Assembly (NCBI GenBank): GCA_903862415.1
Contig: CAIOYD010000024.1
Span: 62,001 to 126,000, forward strand
Source of the DNA: an uncultured Oxalobacteraceae bacterium
Lineage (GTDB): Bacteria > Pseudomonadota > Gammaproteobacteria > Burkholderiales > Burkholderiaceae_D
Direction: 5' to 3'
Length of the DNA: 64,000 bases
In this document: piece by piece, positions 29,484-38,223 of the stretch
Position numbering within the stretch: the stretch's first letter is position 1
Layout: each line of letters starts with the position of its first letter
Translations under genes and position numbers: made by a program
Notes under the pieces: generated by a model
The model's input: only the letters and a program-made list of their open reading frames with translations
What the model was told of the DNA's origin: nothing
Databases searched by the model: none

Positions 29484-30085
29484 TTTTCATTCCAGTCATC
29501 CAGGGCAATGCGCAATGTCACCAGACCGGCCTGTTCGGTCTGGCGTGACAGATCGATGCGTTTCGGACGTTCATGGTTATTTTCAGTCAGCCAGCTGGCG
29601 TAGCGCACATCCCAGCCGTCCACATGAAACACCGTCCCCGAGGTGGCGGCAGTGAGTGCGATGTGATGATCCGCATCGATATACCCCTGCAACCAGTCAC
29701 GCAAGCCGACTATCGGCAAGGGCCACCCCAGCATTTCTGTAAATAACTCATCAGAATTGCTGGCGTAGCGCACTGGTTTGTCTGCCTGCACAAAGCGGGC
29801 ACCCTGAGCATCGATATAAATCGTGGCCACCGTTTGCCGCGTCAGGGTGTCAAGAGTAATGACGGTTTGCTGTTCCGATTGCGCCCAGGTAAAGTTAACC
29901 TGAGTCGCTTGCGGCTGGCGGTTTTCGGTATAGCGGGCAGACAGACGGCCGGAAAGTTCGATCCGAGGCGCATAATTGCGCGCCTCCAGCGGTCCGGCAG
30001 GCGCTGGTTGCAGTACGCTGCAGGCTGACAGTGCAAGCAGCACGGAGAATAGCAGCCAGAGTCGTAAATAAAATTGTCTTTGCAT
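29480..30085 (-). CDS. lolB: Outer-membrane lipoprotein receptor LolB
   Basis: A 201-residue lipoprotein that accepts lipoproteins from LolA and inserts them in the outer membrane. The signal peptide ends in the lipobox LSAC (LLFSVLLALSACS); the mature chain has the LolB pattern ELSGRLSARY, VNFTWAQSEQQ and W-rich strands (LGWPLPIVGLRDWLQGY). It lies nine bases after the TPR lipoprotein gene and overlaps ispE. Confidence 0.9.
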   Translation of the reverse strand: MQRQFYLRLWLLFSVLLALSACSVLQPAPAGPLEARNYAPRIELSGRLSARYTENRQPQATQVNFTWAQSEQQTVITLDTLTRQTVATIYIDAQGARFVQADKPVRYASNSDELFTEMLGWPLPIVGLRDWLQGYIDADHHIALTAATSGTVFHVDGWDVRYASWLTENNHERPKRIDLSRQTEQAGLVTLRIALDDWNEK

Positions 30086-30094
30086 TGAGGCGAT

Positions 30095-31882
30095 TTAAAG
30101 TTGAATGTTTAGCCGTTCCAGCAAGGTTTTCAGTGATGCGTTGGTGGCGTCCTTTTGCTGTGCTTCTTTGAGCAGTATTTTAGCTTTTTGCTCATCCCCC
30201 ATCATCCACAGGACTTCACTGGCATGGACGGCAATTTCAATATCTGGACGCAGCTTGTAGGCTTTGAGCAAAAATGCCAGTGCGGTTTCGTTTTTATGTT
30301 CGCGGAATTCCAGCCAACCCATGCTGTCGAGAATAAAGGCATCGTTGGGCGCCAGTGAAAGTGCTTTTTCTATCAGTGCGCGCGCTTCCGGCAAACGAAT
30401 ATTGCGGTCAGCCAGAGAGTAACCGAGCGCATTGCAGGCCTGTTGATTTTCAGGATTGAGTTTAATCACCTGACGCAATGCGGTTTCCATTTCATCAAAG
30501 TGCTCCAGTTTTTCTGCCGTCATGGCAAAGTCATACAGCAAGTCCTGATTGTCCGGGTAGTTGCTGATAGCTTGCTGTAACAGCGTAGCGGCTTCGGCGT
30601 TCTGGTCAGCGTTGCGCAACAGTTCGGCCTCTAATTGGAGAAGCTGAATTTTTTCATTGGTTGTCGCTGGCAATTCATGCAGAAACTGTTGTGCTGCAGA
30701 CAGCGACTGATATTTGGCGATCAGCAGCGCACGTCGTTGCTGGGCATTGAAATAGGCGGCGTTTTTGCCGTCGTAAGATTGTATTTTGGCCAGCCAGTCG
30801 ACAGCGTTTGCACCATCGTAGCGTTCGTCGGCGATTTGCGACAGATATAAAAAAGCCGAGGTCGGATCGCGCTGTTCTGCTGGAGTTACTTCCAGCAATC
30901 GTACGAATTCCAGCAAATATTTTTCAGCGGCGGGAATGTCATTGAGTTGCAACGATAACACGCCCAGAGTGTATGAAATTCCGGCGTCCTGTGGTTTTCC
31001 GGAGCTCAATAATTCAAACTGCTGACGTGCGCGGATAAACTGCTTTTGTTCCACCAACATACCGGCATAAGCGCGCCGAGTTTCCTGTGCCGAAGGATTT
31101 TTGCTGACAAAATCATCCAGCGCGGCCAAGGCTTCATCGGGTGATGGACTGACCTGTGCCAGTGTGAGTGCGGCGAGTTGTGATTCCGGATTGAGGTTCA
31201 TGGCTGCGCGCGCCTCGACCATGGCACGCACATGGTTGTTGCTGGTGAAGGCCGCCTGCGCCAGCGCCAGGTGGGCCTCAATATAGTCGGGATAGGGTGC
31301 GTACAGCTTTTCGAGCATGGTAAAGGCGGCTTCTTTATTGGTGTTGCGCATCACCAAATTCTCGGTTTGCAGCATTTGCAAACCACGTTCTTTTGGACTG
31401 GCCGCCGCCAGACGCTGCGCAACCAGCGTGGCGACTTCATCGAGATTGTTATTCATCACCATGAAGCCGAGATAGTATTGCGTGGCTTCATCCGAATTGG
31501 GTGAATAGTCATGCCACAGCCGTGCCGCCAGAAAAGCTTGCAACGGTTGTTTGTTAATCAGTGCCATTTCCATGGCCCGTTTGGTCAGGCGCGGATCTTT
31601 GGTTTGCTGTGCCAGTGCGATCGTAGTGGCAAAGGCGGCAGGGAAATCGCCGCGTTGAAACGCCACTTCAGCCGAAACCACCTTGAAGACGATTTCATCG
31701 GTCAGAGGTAAATTCGGAATGTTTTCATTGCTGACAATGACAGGAGCAGCTTCCGGTGCAGCAGGCTCGGGTTCGGGGGCAATGGTCACCTCCGGATGGT
31801 CTGGCGGAGCCAATTCGGCACAACCAGTGAGCAGGCTGCCAAGCAATGCCAGTGAGCACAATGAGAGGGAAGATGATTTCAA
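30095..31882 (-). CDS. TPR-repeat lipoprotein
   Basis: A 595-residue protein with a lipoprotein signal (LALLGSLLTGC, lipobox Cys at about 21) and tetratricopeptide repeats along the rest, clearest in DQNAEAATLLQQAISNYPDN and AFILDSMGWLEFREHKNETA. The start codon is TTG at 31882, which directly gives the signal peptide; no in-frame ATG fits. Its position before lolB-ispE is conserved in Burkholderiales. Exact function unknown; probably a scaffold on the periplasmic face of the outer membrane. Confidence 0.82.
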   Translation of the reverse strand: MKSSSLSLCSLALLGSLLTGCAELAPPDHPEVTIAPEPEPAAPEAAPVIVSNENIPNLPLTDEIVFKVVSAEVAFQRGDFPAAFATTIALAQQTKDPRLTKRAMEMALINKQPLQAFLAARLWHDYSPNSDEATQYYLGFMVMNNNLDEVATLVAQRLAAASPKERGLQMLQTENLVMRNTNKEAAFTMLEKLYAPYPDYIEAHLALAQAAFTSNNHVRAMVEARAAMNLNPESQLAALTLAQVSPSPDEALAALDDFVSKNPSAQETRRAYAGMLVEQKQFIRARQQFELLSSGKPQDAGISYTLGVLSLQLNDIPAAEKYLLEFVRLLEVTPAEQRDPTSAFLYLSQIADERYDGANAVDWLAKIQSYDGKNAAYFNAQQRRALLIAKYQSLSAAQQFLHELPATTNEKIQLLQLEAELLRNADQNAEAATLLQQAISNYPDNQDLLYDFAMTAEKLEHFDEMETALRQVIKLNPENQQACNALGYSLADRNIRLPEARALIEKALSLAPNDAFILDSMGWLEFREHKNETALAFLLKAYKLRPDIEIAVHASEVLWMMGDEQKAKILLKEAQQKDATNASLKTLLERLNIQL

Positions 31883-32028
31883 GAGATAATCCAGAGTTGG
31901 TTGTAGTGTAAATTGTACCTACTTTAGAATTCAAACAGCAATAAATATTGCGCTTTAGACAAAATCAAGCCAAAGTGCTGAAGCTGACGTCGTTTAACTG
32001 GACGGAAATTGAAATAGATTAAAATATT

Positions 32029-32850
32029 ATGCCCGAATTACCTGAAGTTGAAGTTACCCGATTAGGGGTAGACCCGTATTTAGTTGGTCAGCCGGTGACT
32101 GGACTGGTGTTGCGCCGCGCTGGCTTGAGGTGGCCGTTTCCGGCTGGGCTGGCGAAAAAACTGCGCGGTCAGGTGGTGCAGGCCACATCGCGGCGCGGAA
32201 AATATCTGCTGGTGGAGTTTAAGCACGGCATCCTGATTATCCATCTGGGCATGTCCGGGCATATCCGGGTGTTGCCAACCGGCACTCCGGCACAATTGCA
32301 CGATCATGTCGATCTGGTGCTCGGCAATCTGCTGGTGCGACTGACCGATCCGCGTCGCTTTGGCGCAGTATTGTGGCATGACAGCAAGGATGGCCCGATA
32401 GACAACCATGTGTTGATAGAGCGTCTGGGGATGGAGCCGCTGACGGAGCAATTTACCGGTCGGGTGCTGTATGACGCCACCAGAAAAAGCAAAATTGCCG
32501 TCAAGCAAATGCTTTTGGCGGGTAAGGTTGTGGTTGGTGTGGGAAACATCTATGCTTCAGAAAGCCTGTTCATTGCAGGAATTTCACCCATGACGGCGGT
32601 TAATCAGATCAGCCTGGTACGGTATAACCGGCTGGCAAAGGCAATTCGTCACATTCTTGCCCAGGCTATCACCAAGGGAGGCAGTACTTTGCGCGATTTT
32701 GTGGGTGTTGATGGTCAATCGGGCTATTTTCAGCAAAATTATTACGTTTATGACCGGAATGAGTTGCCATGTCGCAAATGCAACACTATGATCCAACAAG
32801 TTAAACAAGGGCAACGTTCCACTTTTTACTGTGTAAAATGTCAAAAGTAA
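32029..32850 (+). CDS. mutM: Formamidopyrimidine-DNA glycosylase
   Basis: A 273-residue bifunctional glycosylase/AP lyase that removes 8-oxoguanine. After Met the catalytic Pro and Glu are present (PELPEVEVTRLG); the Lys in beta-turn GKYLLVEF, the H2TH region VGVGNIYASESLFIAGI, and the C-terminal zinc finger CRKCNTMIQQ...CVKCQ are intact. It forms a repair cluster with mutY two genes downstream. Confidence 0.97.
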   Translation: MPELPEVEVTRLGVDPYLVGQPVTGLVLRRAGLRWPFPAGLAKKLRGQVVQATSRRGKYLLVEFKHGILIIHLGMSGHIRVLPTGTPAQLHDHVDLVLGNLLVRLTDPRRFGAVLWHDSKDGPIDNHVLIERLGMEPLTEQFTGRVLYDATRKSKIAVKQMLLAGKVVVGVGNIYASESLFIAGISPMTAVNQISLVRYNRLAKAIRHILAQAITKGGSTLRDFVGVDGQSGYFQQNYYVYDRNELPCRKCNTMIQQVKQGQRSTFYCVKCQK

Positions 32851-32897
32851 GTTTTTAGCTATTTGTTGTTGTCAAAAGAATCATAATTGAGGCCATC

Positions 32898-34835
32898 ATG
32901 AGCAATCTTGTTAAAAAATTTCAGCAGTACAGTGAATGGCGCAGCGGCGTGATTAGCGCCTTGCACCGTTATCGCGCCTGGACGCGCGCCGCCGATACCT
33001 CGGACGCGGTGACTGAGCAGCGCATAACCCACCTGCTGGAAAAATTAACGGACGACAAATTGACGATAGCCTTTGTGGCTGAATTTTCCCGCGGCAAGTC
33101 CGAATTGATTAATGCGATTTTTTTCGCCGATTACGGTCAGCGGATTTTACCTTCTTCGGCCGGCCGCACTACCATGTGCCCGACCGAATTGCTGTATGAC
33201 GAATCGTTTCCACCCAGCATACGTTTATTGCCGATAGAAACCCGGGCCGAAGCGCAAACCACCAGTGAATATAAAACCCAGAATCAAGTCTGGACCGTGT
33301 TGCCGCTCGATATACAATCGGCTGACGGCATGCTCGAAGCCTTCAAACAAGTCAGCCTGACCAAACGGGTACCGGCCGCCGAAGCCAAATCGTATGGTTT
33401 GTACGATGAAGACAATCCGGATGCGGTGCTGGAAATTGATGAGCAGGGCATGGTCGAAATTTCCCAGTGGCGGCATGCGATTATCAATTTCCCGCATCCA
33501 TTGCTTAAAGACGGCCTGATCATTGTTGATACGCCGGGTTTGAATGCCATTGGTACCGAACCGGAACTGACCCTCAATCTGATCCCGAATGCGCATGCAG
33601 TGTTGTTTATTCTGGCAGCTGACACCGGCGTGACCAAGAGCGACATCGATGTCTGGCGCAACCATATCGGCGCCGGTCCGGGGCGCATGGTGATTTTGAA
33701 TAAAATCGACAGCATGTGGGATGAATTGCGCACAGAAGCAGAAGTTGAAGCGCAGATCAACAGCCAGATCAGCTCGGCGGCGCATTTGCTGTCACTCAAA
33801 GAATCACAGATTTTTCCGGTCTCGGCACAAAAAGGCCTGGTGGCCAAAATTCACGGCGACGCGCCTTTGCTGGCCAAGAGTCGGTTGCCGAAACTGGAAT
33901 ATGCCCTGTCGGACGAATTGATTCCATCGAAGCAGGAAATTATTCGCTCTCAGCTCGACAAAGACATCCACAGTTTGCTCGCTGTGCAGCACAGTTTGCT
34001 GGGTGCACGGCATCGTGGTGTGTTTGAACAGATGGCCGAACTGAAAAGCCTGCGCGGGAAAAATAAAAAAGTCATCGAACACATGATGAAGCGAGTCGAA
34101 ATTGAAAAGCAGGAATTCGATCAGAGTCTGATGAAATTGCAGGGCACACGTGCCGTGTTCACCCGCCTGTCGACGGAAGTGTTTACCAGCCTGGGCATGG
34201 ATATTTTAAAAGAAGAAGTCCGTCGTACCCGTCACACCATGGAAAACAGCAAGCTGTCTTCCGGTCTGGTGGATGCCGTGCGCGAATTTTTTACCCGTAA
34301 TAAACGCAACCTGCATCTGTCCAATCAAAAGACCAATGAAATTTTTGAAATGATGAGCATCATGTACAAAAAATTCTCTACTGAACATGGTCTGACTCTG
34401 TCCACTCCAATGCCTTTTTCACTGGATAAATATCGACTAGAACTCGAAGCAGTCGAAGCGGTATTTCAGCAGCAGTTTGGTGTGGTCACGTTGATGACCA
34501 ATTCGCGCGTGGCACTGATGCAAAAGTTTTTTGATTCGATCGCCAATCGCGTCAAGCAATGCTTTTTAAGCGCCAATCGCGATGTCGAAGCGTGGCAAAA
34601 AGCCATAATGGCTCCGCTGGAAGCACAGATACACGAACACAAGGCGCAGCTGAAAAACCGCATGCAATCGATACAGCGCATCCACATGGCGACCGACAGT
34701 CTGGAAGATAAAATCATGTCGTTTGAAGTCATGCAATCCGATGTGGATGGTCTTAAAAACGGACTGGCTGAACTGGAAGCGGAAATCATGACAGCACTCT
34801 CCGGCACACTGGGGAATGTTCCGGTGGCGGCTTGA
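32898..34835 (+). CDS. Dynamin-like GTPase
   Basis: A 645-residue large GTPase. The G1 loop is EFSRGKSEL (residues 62-70), a candidate switch-I Thr lies in SSAGRTTMCPTEL, G3 is DTPGLNAIG and G4 LNKIDSMWD. Residues about 350-645 are mostly helical with heptads (stalk-like), without a clear transmembrane paddle. Bacterial dynamins remodel membranes; the E. coli homologue CrfC has been tied to chromosome partition. A dynamin-family gene between mutM and mutY is common in Burkholderiales. Its stop overlaps the mutY start. Confidence 0.85.
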   Translation: MSNLVKKFQQYSEWRSGVISALHRYRAWTRAADTSDAVTEQRITHLLEKLTDDKLTIAFVAEFSRGKSELINAIFFADYGQRILPSSAGRTTMCPTELLYDESFPPSIRLLPIETRAEAQTTSEYKTQNQVWTVLPLDIQSADGMLEAFKQVSLTKRVPAAEAKSYGLYDEDNPDAVLEIDEQGMVEISQWRHAIINFPHPLLKDGLIIVDTPGLNAIGTEPELTLNLIPNAHAVLFILAADTGVTKSDIDVWRNHIGAGPGRMVILNKIDSMWDELRTEAEVEAQINSQISSAAHLLSLKESQIFPVSAQKGLVAKIHGDAPLLAKSRLPKLEYALSDELIPSKQEIIRSQLDKDIHSLLAVQHSLLGARHRGVFEQMAELKSLRGKNKKVIEHMMKRVEIEKQEFDQSLMKLQGTRAVFTRLSTEVFTSLGMDILKEEVRRTRHTMENSKLSSGLVDAVREFFTRNKRNLHLSNQKTNEIFEMMSIMYKKFSTEHGLTLSTPMPFSLDKYRLELEAVEAVFQQQFGVVTLMTNSRVALMQKFFDSIANRVKQCFLSANRDVEAWQKAIMAPLEAQIHEHKAQLKNRMQSIQRIHMATDSLEDKIMSFEVMQSDVDGLKNGLAELEAEIMTALSGTLGNVPVAA

Positions 34836-35923
34836 AACGACTAGTCGGAACCAGCAGGACTTATGTTGATGCAGGTTTTTCTGCCTTAGTCATCGATTGG
34901 CAACAACTGCATGGCAGACACAGCCTGCCATGGCAACAAAGCCGCGACCCTTACCGGGTGTGGCTGTCAGAAATCATGCTGCAGCAAACGCAGGTGGCTG
35001 CGGTCATTCCCTATTATCAGCGGTTTCTCAGCAGTTTTCCCGATGTGTTCAGTCTGGCGCAGGCCAGTAATGAGCAAGTCATGGCGCACTGGAGCGGACT
35101 GGGTTATTACACCCGCGCCCGTAATCTGCATGCCTGCGCCCAGCGCGTGGTACAGGAATACGACGGGGAATTTCCGTCGCAGCCGGAATTGCTCGCGCAA
35201 TTGCCGGGCATAGGACGTTCCACAGCCGCCGCGATTGCGGCTTTTTCTTACGGTGAATGCGCAGCAATTTTGGATGGCAATGTCAAACGGGTGTTTACCC
35301 GCGTCTTTGGTATTGATGGTGTTCCGGCGAGCAAAGTGATTGAAGATGATTTGTGGCTGCGCGCTGAGGCCTTAATGCCACCAGCCGGTGAGCCGGGAAA
35401 AATCCAGGCCTATACCCAGGGTTTGATGGATCTGGGGGCCACACTGTGTACCCGCAGCAAGCCGCGCTGTGACGACTGTCCGCTCAAACTTCGTTGCGTG
35501 GCGCTGGCGGACAACCGGGTGACAGAACTGCCGACAAAAAAACCTAAAAAAACCATTCCGGCCAAAAAAGTCATGATGTTGCTCATCCTTGATCGCGAGC
35601 AGGTGTTGCTGGAAAAACGTCCGCCCAGCGGCATTTGGGGCGGACTGTATTCATTGCCGGAACTGGCGTATGCTGACGATCTGCAGGTCGCGACTGTCCA
35701 AACCGCGTTGCAACCGTTTGGCGAACTCGACAGCATGCAGCAATTAAAGGCTGTGGATCATGTGTTCAGTCATTTCAGGCTCGAGATCACGCCCCTGGAA
35801 TGCCGCCTGAAGCAGCGCAGCCGGGCGGTTTCCGAAGATACCCATATCTGGTATCCGCTGGCGCAGATCGGGCAGGCGCCATTGCCGGCACCGATTAAAA
35901 AAATGTTGAGTAGGATGCTGTAG
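34832..35923 (+). CDS. mutY: Adenine DNA glycosylase
   Basis: A 363-residue enzyme that removes adenine opposite 8-oxoguanine. Features: LPWQQSRDPYRVWLSEIMLQ, helix-hairpin-helix LPGIGRSTAAAIAAFSYG, catalytic Asp in AILDGNVKRV, and 4Fe-4S ligands in CTRSKPRCDDCPLKLRC (C-x6-C-x2-C-x5-C), then a NUDIX-like C-terminal domain. The start is a TTG overlapping the dynamin stop (TTGA), since no in-frame ATG is available before the conserved N-terminus. The stop codon TAG is the first triplet of a REP-like palindrome. Confidence 0.95.
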   Translation: MKRLVGTSRTYVDAGFSALVIDWQQLHGRHSLPWQQSRDPYRVWLSEIMLQQTQVAAVIPYYQRFLSSFPDVFSLAQASNEQVMAHWSGLGYYTRARNLHACAQRVVQEYDGEFPSQPELLAQLPGIGRSTAAAIAAFSYGECAAILDGNVKRVFTRVFGIDGVPASKVIEDDLWLRAEALMPPAGEPGKIQAYTQGLMDLGATLCTRSKPRCDDCPLKLRCVALADNRVTELPTKKPKKTIPAKKVMMLLILDREQVLLEKRPPSGIWGGLYSLPELAYADDLQVATVQTALQPFGELDSMQQLKAVDHVFSHFRLEITPLECRLKQRSRAVSEDTHIWYPLAQIGQAPLPAPIKKMLSRML

Positions 35924-35957
35924 GGTGTATTACGCCCATTGGGCTAATACACCCTAC
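35921..35957. repeat. REP-like palindrome, copy C
   Basis: TAGGGTGTATTACGCCC, loop ATT, GGGCTAATACACCCTA: a nearly perfect hairpin whose first three bases are the mutY stop codon. It is the best-conserved of the four copies. Confidence 0.9.
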
Positions 35958-36019
35958 TCCCTGAAAAAGTATCAATATCAGTTAAAATCCCCATGATGGC
36001 TAACTCTTCAGGTAAGCAA

Positions 36020-37447
36020 ATGATGTCACTGATAAAAACGACTCTGATGCTGTTGCTGCTGCAGGCAGGTGCGAGCCACGCAGCTGATCTGCTGCAACCC
36101 TGCCGGGTTGACGGTTTTGAGCAGCAGGTGCAATGTGGGCAGTTGTTGCGTCCCTTGAATCCAGCCGAAGCCGGTGGCAAACAGATAACCATTCATTTCA
36201 TTATTTTACCGGCACAAGATAAAGCCAAAGTAGCTGAACCGGTGTTTTTACTCGCCGGTGGTCCGGGTCAGAGCGCCATCAATGTTGCCCGCTGGATGCA
36301 GGTACTGTTTGAAAAACTTCAGCGCCGACATGATCTGGTATTTATCGATCAGCGCGGCACCGGTAAATCGTTTGCGCTCAACTGCGTCGAAGAAAATGAT
36401 TTGAATGCCATAGGTGACGCCGAATATGCCGTGCGCGCGGCACGGAAATGTCAGGCCGAGCTGGAAAAACTCATCGATCTGCGCTGGTTTACCACCAGTC
36501 TGGCAATGCAGGACCTCGATGCGGTGCGTGCAGCACTGGCTTACAATAAAATCAATCTGATCGGTGTTTCCTATGGTACCCGTGCGGCGCTGGAGTACGA
36601 GCGCCAATTCCCCGCGCATGTGCAGCGCATGGTGCTCGACGGCGTGGTGCAGCCTGAACAGATGTTTACTGGCGGTGATATGCAGCAGGCCCTGACTCAG
36701 TTGTTCAGTGATTGTGCCCGCGATGAACGCTGCCGTCAGGCTTACCCGACGTTGCCGCAAGACTGGAAAAAACTGCTGGCCAGCTTGCCGCGCACGACAC
36801 AGCTGACTCATCCGCGACTCGGATATAGCCAGAGCGCCAAGGTTGGGCGTGAAGATGTGCTGGGTTGGGTGGCGCAGGTCTTGTATTCGCCGGTCAACAG
36901 TGCCGCGTTGCCGCGGGCGATAATGCAGGCGTTGCAAAATAATTTCAATCCTCTGCTCGCACTTAGTGGCGCAGGCAATTTGCCCAATCCCGGCAGCATC
37001 GCCTACGGCATGCATTTTTCTGTGGTGTGCGCTGAAGAATACCCACCCAGAGGGCAGCCGGTGGTGGATGATTTCTCTGTTCTGCAAACCAGTCTGTACG
37101 CCAACGTTTGTGCCCACTGGCCGCACGGACCGGTGGCGCCTGAGTTTTATCACGTACCTGTCAGCCAGAGCGCAGTGCTGTTGCTCAGTGGCGGTATTGA
37201 TCCTGTTACTCCTCCCTATCATGCGCAGCAAGTGGCCCGGGAGCTGGGCACTCGGGTGCGCCAGATCGTGCTGGAACATTCCGGCCATGGCATGTTGCAG
37301 CAAGCCTGTCTGGCCGATGTGGCCACCAATTTTATTGACGCCAACACTGATCAGCAAGCCCTGGATGTCGACGCCAGTTGTGTGCGCCAGATTCCGCGTC
37401 CCAGCGCCTGGATTGCGCCATTGCTACCCACCGGGAGGCAGCCATGA
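36020..37447 (+). CDS. Exported alpha/beta hydrolase with TAP-like C-terminus
   Basis: About 475 residues. The signal peptide LIKTTLMLLLLQAGASHAAD favours the ATG at 36020 (AGG seven bases upstream) over one at 35993. The nucleophile motif is GVSYGTRAALEYERQFP (GxSxG), oxyanion region LAGGPGQSAI, Asp in LLSGGIDPVTPP and His in LEHSGHGML. This is the tripeptidyl/prolyl-aminopeptidase-like family, usually acting on short peptides or esters in the periplasm. Its stop overlaps the ATG of an ABC transporter ATPase, so it may work with that exporter. Confidence 0.85.
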   Translation: MMSLIKTTLMLLLLQAGASHAADLLQPCRVDGFEQQVQCGQLLRPLNPAEAGGKQITIHFIILPAQDKAKVAEPVFLLAGGPGQSAINVARWMQVLFEKLQRRHDLVFIDQRGTGKSFALNCVEENDLNAIGDAEYAVRAARKCQAELEKLIDLRWFTTSLAMQDLDAVRAALAYNKINLIGVSYGTRAALEYERQFPAHVQRMVLDGVVQPEQMFTGGDMQQALTQLFSDCARDERCRQAYPTLPQDWKKLLASLPRTTQLTHPRLGYSQSAKVGREDVLGWVAQVLYSPVNSAALPRAIMQALQNNFNPLLALSGAGNLPNPGSIAYGMHFSVVCAEEYPPRGQPVVDDFSVLQTSLYANVCAHWPHGPVAPEFYHVPVSQSAVLLLSGGIDPVTPPYHAQQVARELGTRVRQIVLEHSGHGMLQQACLADVATNFIDANTDQQALDVDASCVRQIPRPSAWIAPLLPTGRQP

Positions 37448-38223
37448 TCGAGTTGCATGAACTGAGCAAACAATTTATCCGTCCTTCCAGCCGCCCCTGG
37501 CATCAGGGTGAACCGGTGCAGGCGGTACGTCAGGTCAGCTTTGTCGCTCGCGATGGCATGATTACCGGTCTGCTGGGTGCCAATGGCGCCGGTAAAACCA
37601 CTACTCTGCGCATGATCGCCGCGTTGCTGCGGCAAGATGGCGGGCAGATCACCATCGATGGTCAGCCGGTACAGGCAGGTCAGAAAAGCACCCAGGCTCT
37701 TATGGGGGTCTTGTCCGATGCGCGCGGTTTATATCCGCGTCTGACAGCGCGGGAAAATATCGTCTATTACGGTGTACTGCAAGGCATGACGCGCCAGCAG
37801 GCCAGTCAACGGGCGGACTTTCTGGCCGGAGTGCTGGAGATGACATCCTTGCTGGAACGACGCTGCGATGGTTTCAGTCAGGGTGAAAAAATGAAAACCG
37901 CACTCGCCCGCGCCATGGTGCATGACCCGAAAAACATTATCCTCGATGAACCCACCAATGGACTCGATGTCCTTGCCACCCGCGCGTTGCGCGAATTTTT
38001 ACGCTGGTTGCGTTCTCCTGCCGGTGGCAGCAAGTGCATCATTTTTTCCACCCACATCATGCAGGAAGTCGAACGCTTATGTGATCATGTGGTGATCATC
38101 GCACGCGGTGAAACGGTCGCGCAGGGTACGGTCACCCAGCTGTTGCAGCAGGCACAGGAAAGTGATTTTGAAAATGCCTTTGTGCGTCTGGCCTTTGTTG
38201 CCAATTTGCGGAGCGGTCTATGA
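37444..38223 (+). CDS. ABC transporter ATP-binding protein, NatA type
   Basis: A 259-residue ATPase with Walker A GANGAGKTTTL, signature FSQGEKMKTALARA, Walker B IILDEPTNGLD and switch His in IFSTHIM. GGGAGG precedes the ATG, which overlaps the hydrolase stop. Together with the permease that follows it forms a two-component ABC-2 exporter like Bacillus NatAB (sodium extrusion). The Na+ role is an analogy; the substrate is not readable. Confidence 0.87.
   Translation: MIELHELSKQFIRPSSRPWHQGEPVQAVRQVSFVARDGMITGLLGANGAGKTTTLRMIAALLRQDGGQITIDGQPVQAGQKSTQALMGVLSDARGLYPRLTARENIVYYGVLQGMTRQQASQRADFLAGVLEMTSLLERRCDGFSQGEKMKTALARAMVHDPKNIILDEPTNGLDVLATRALREFLRWLRSPAGGSKCIIFSTHIMQEVERLCDHVVIIARGETVAQGTVTQLLQQAQESDFENAFVRLAFVANLRSGL

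Noticed and set aside
36248-37357. A 369-codon frame opposite the exported hydrolase
   Set aside because: Antisense shadow of a gene with clear catalytic motifs; its composition (many His, Gln, Arg) is typical of reverse-complement translation.
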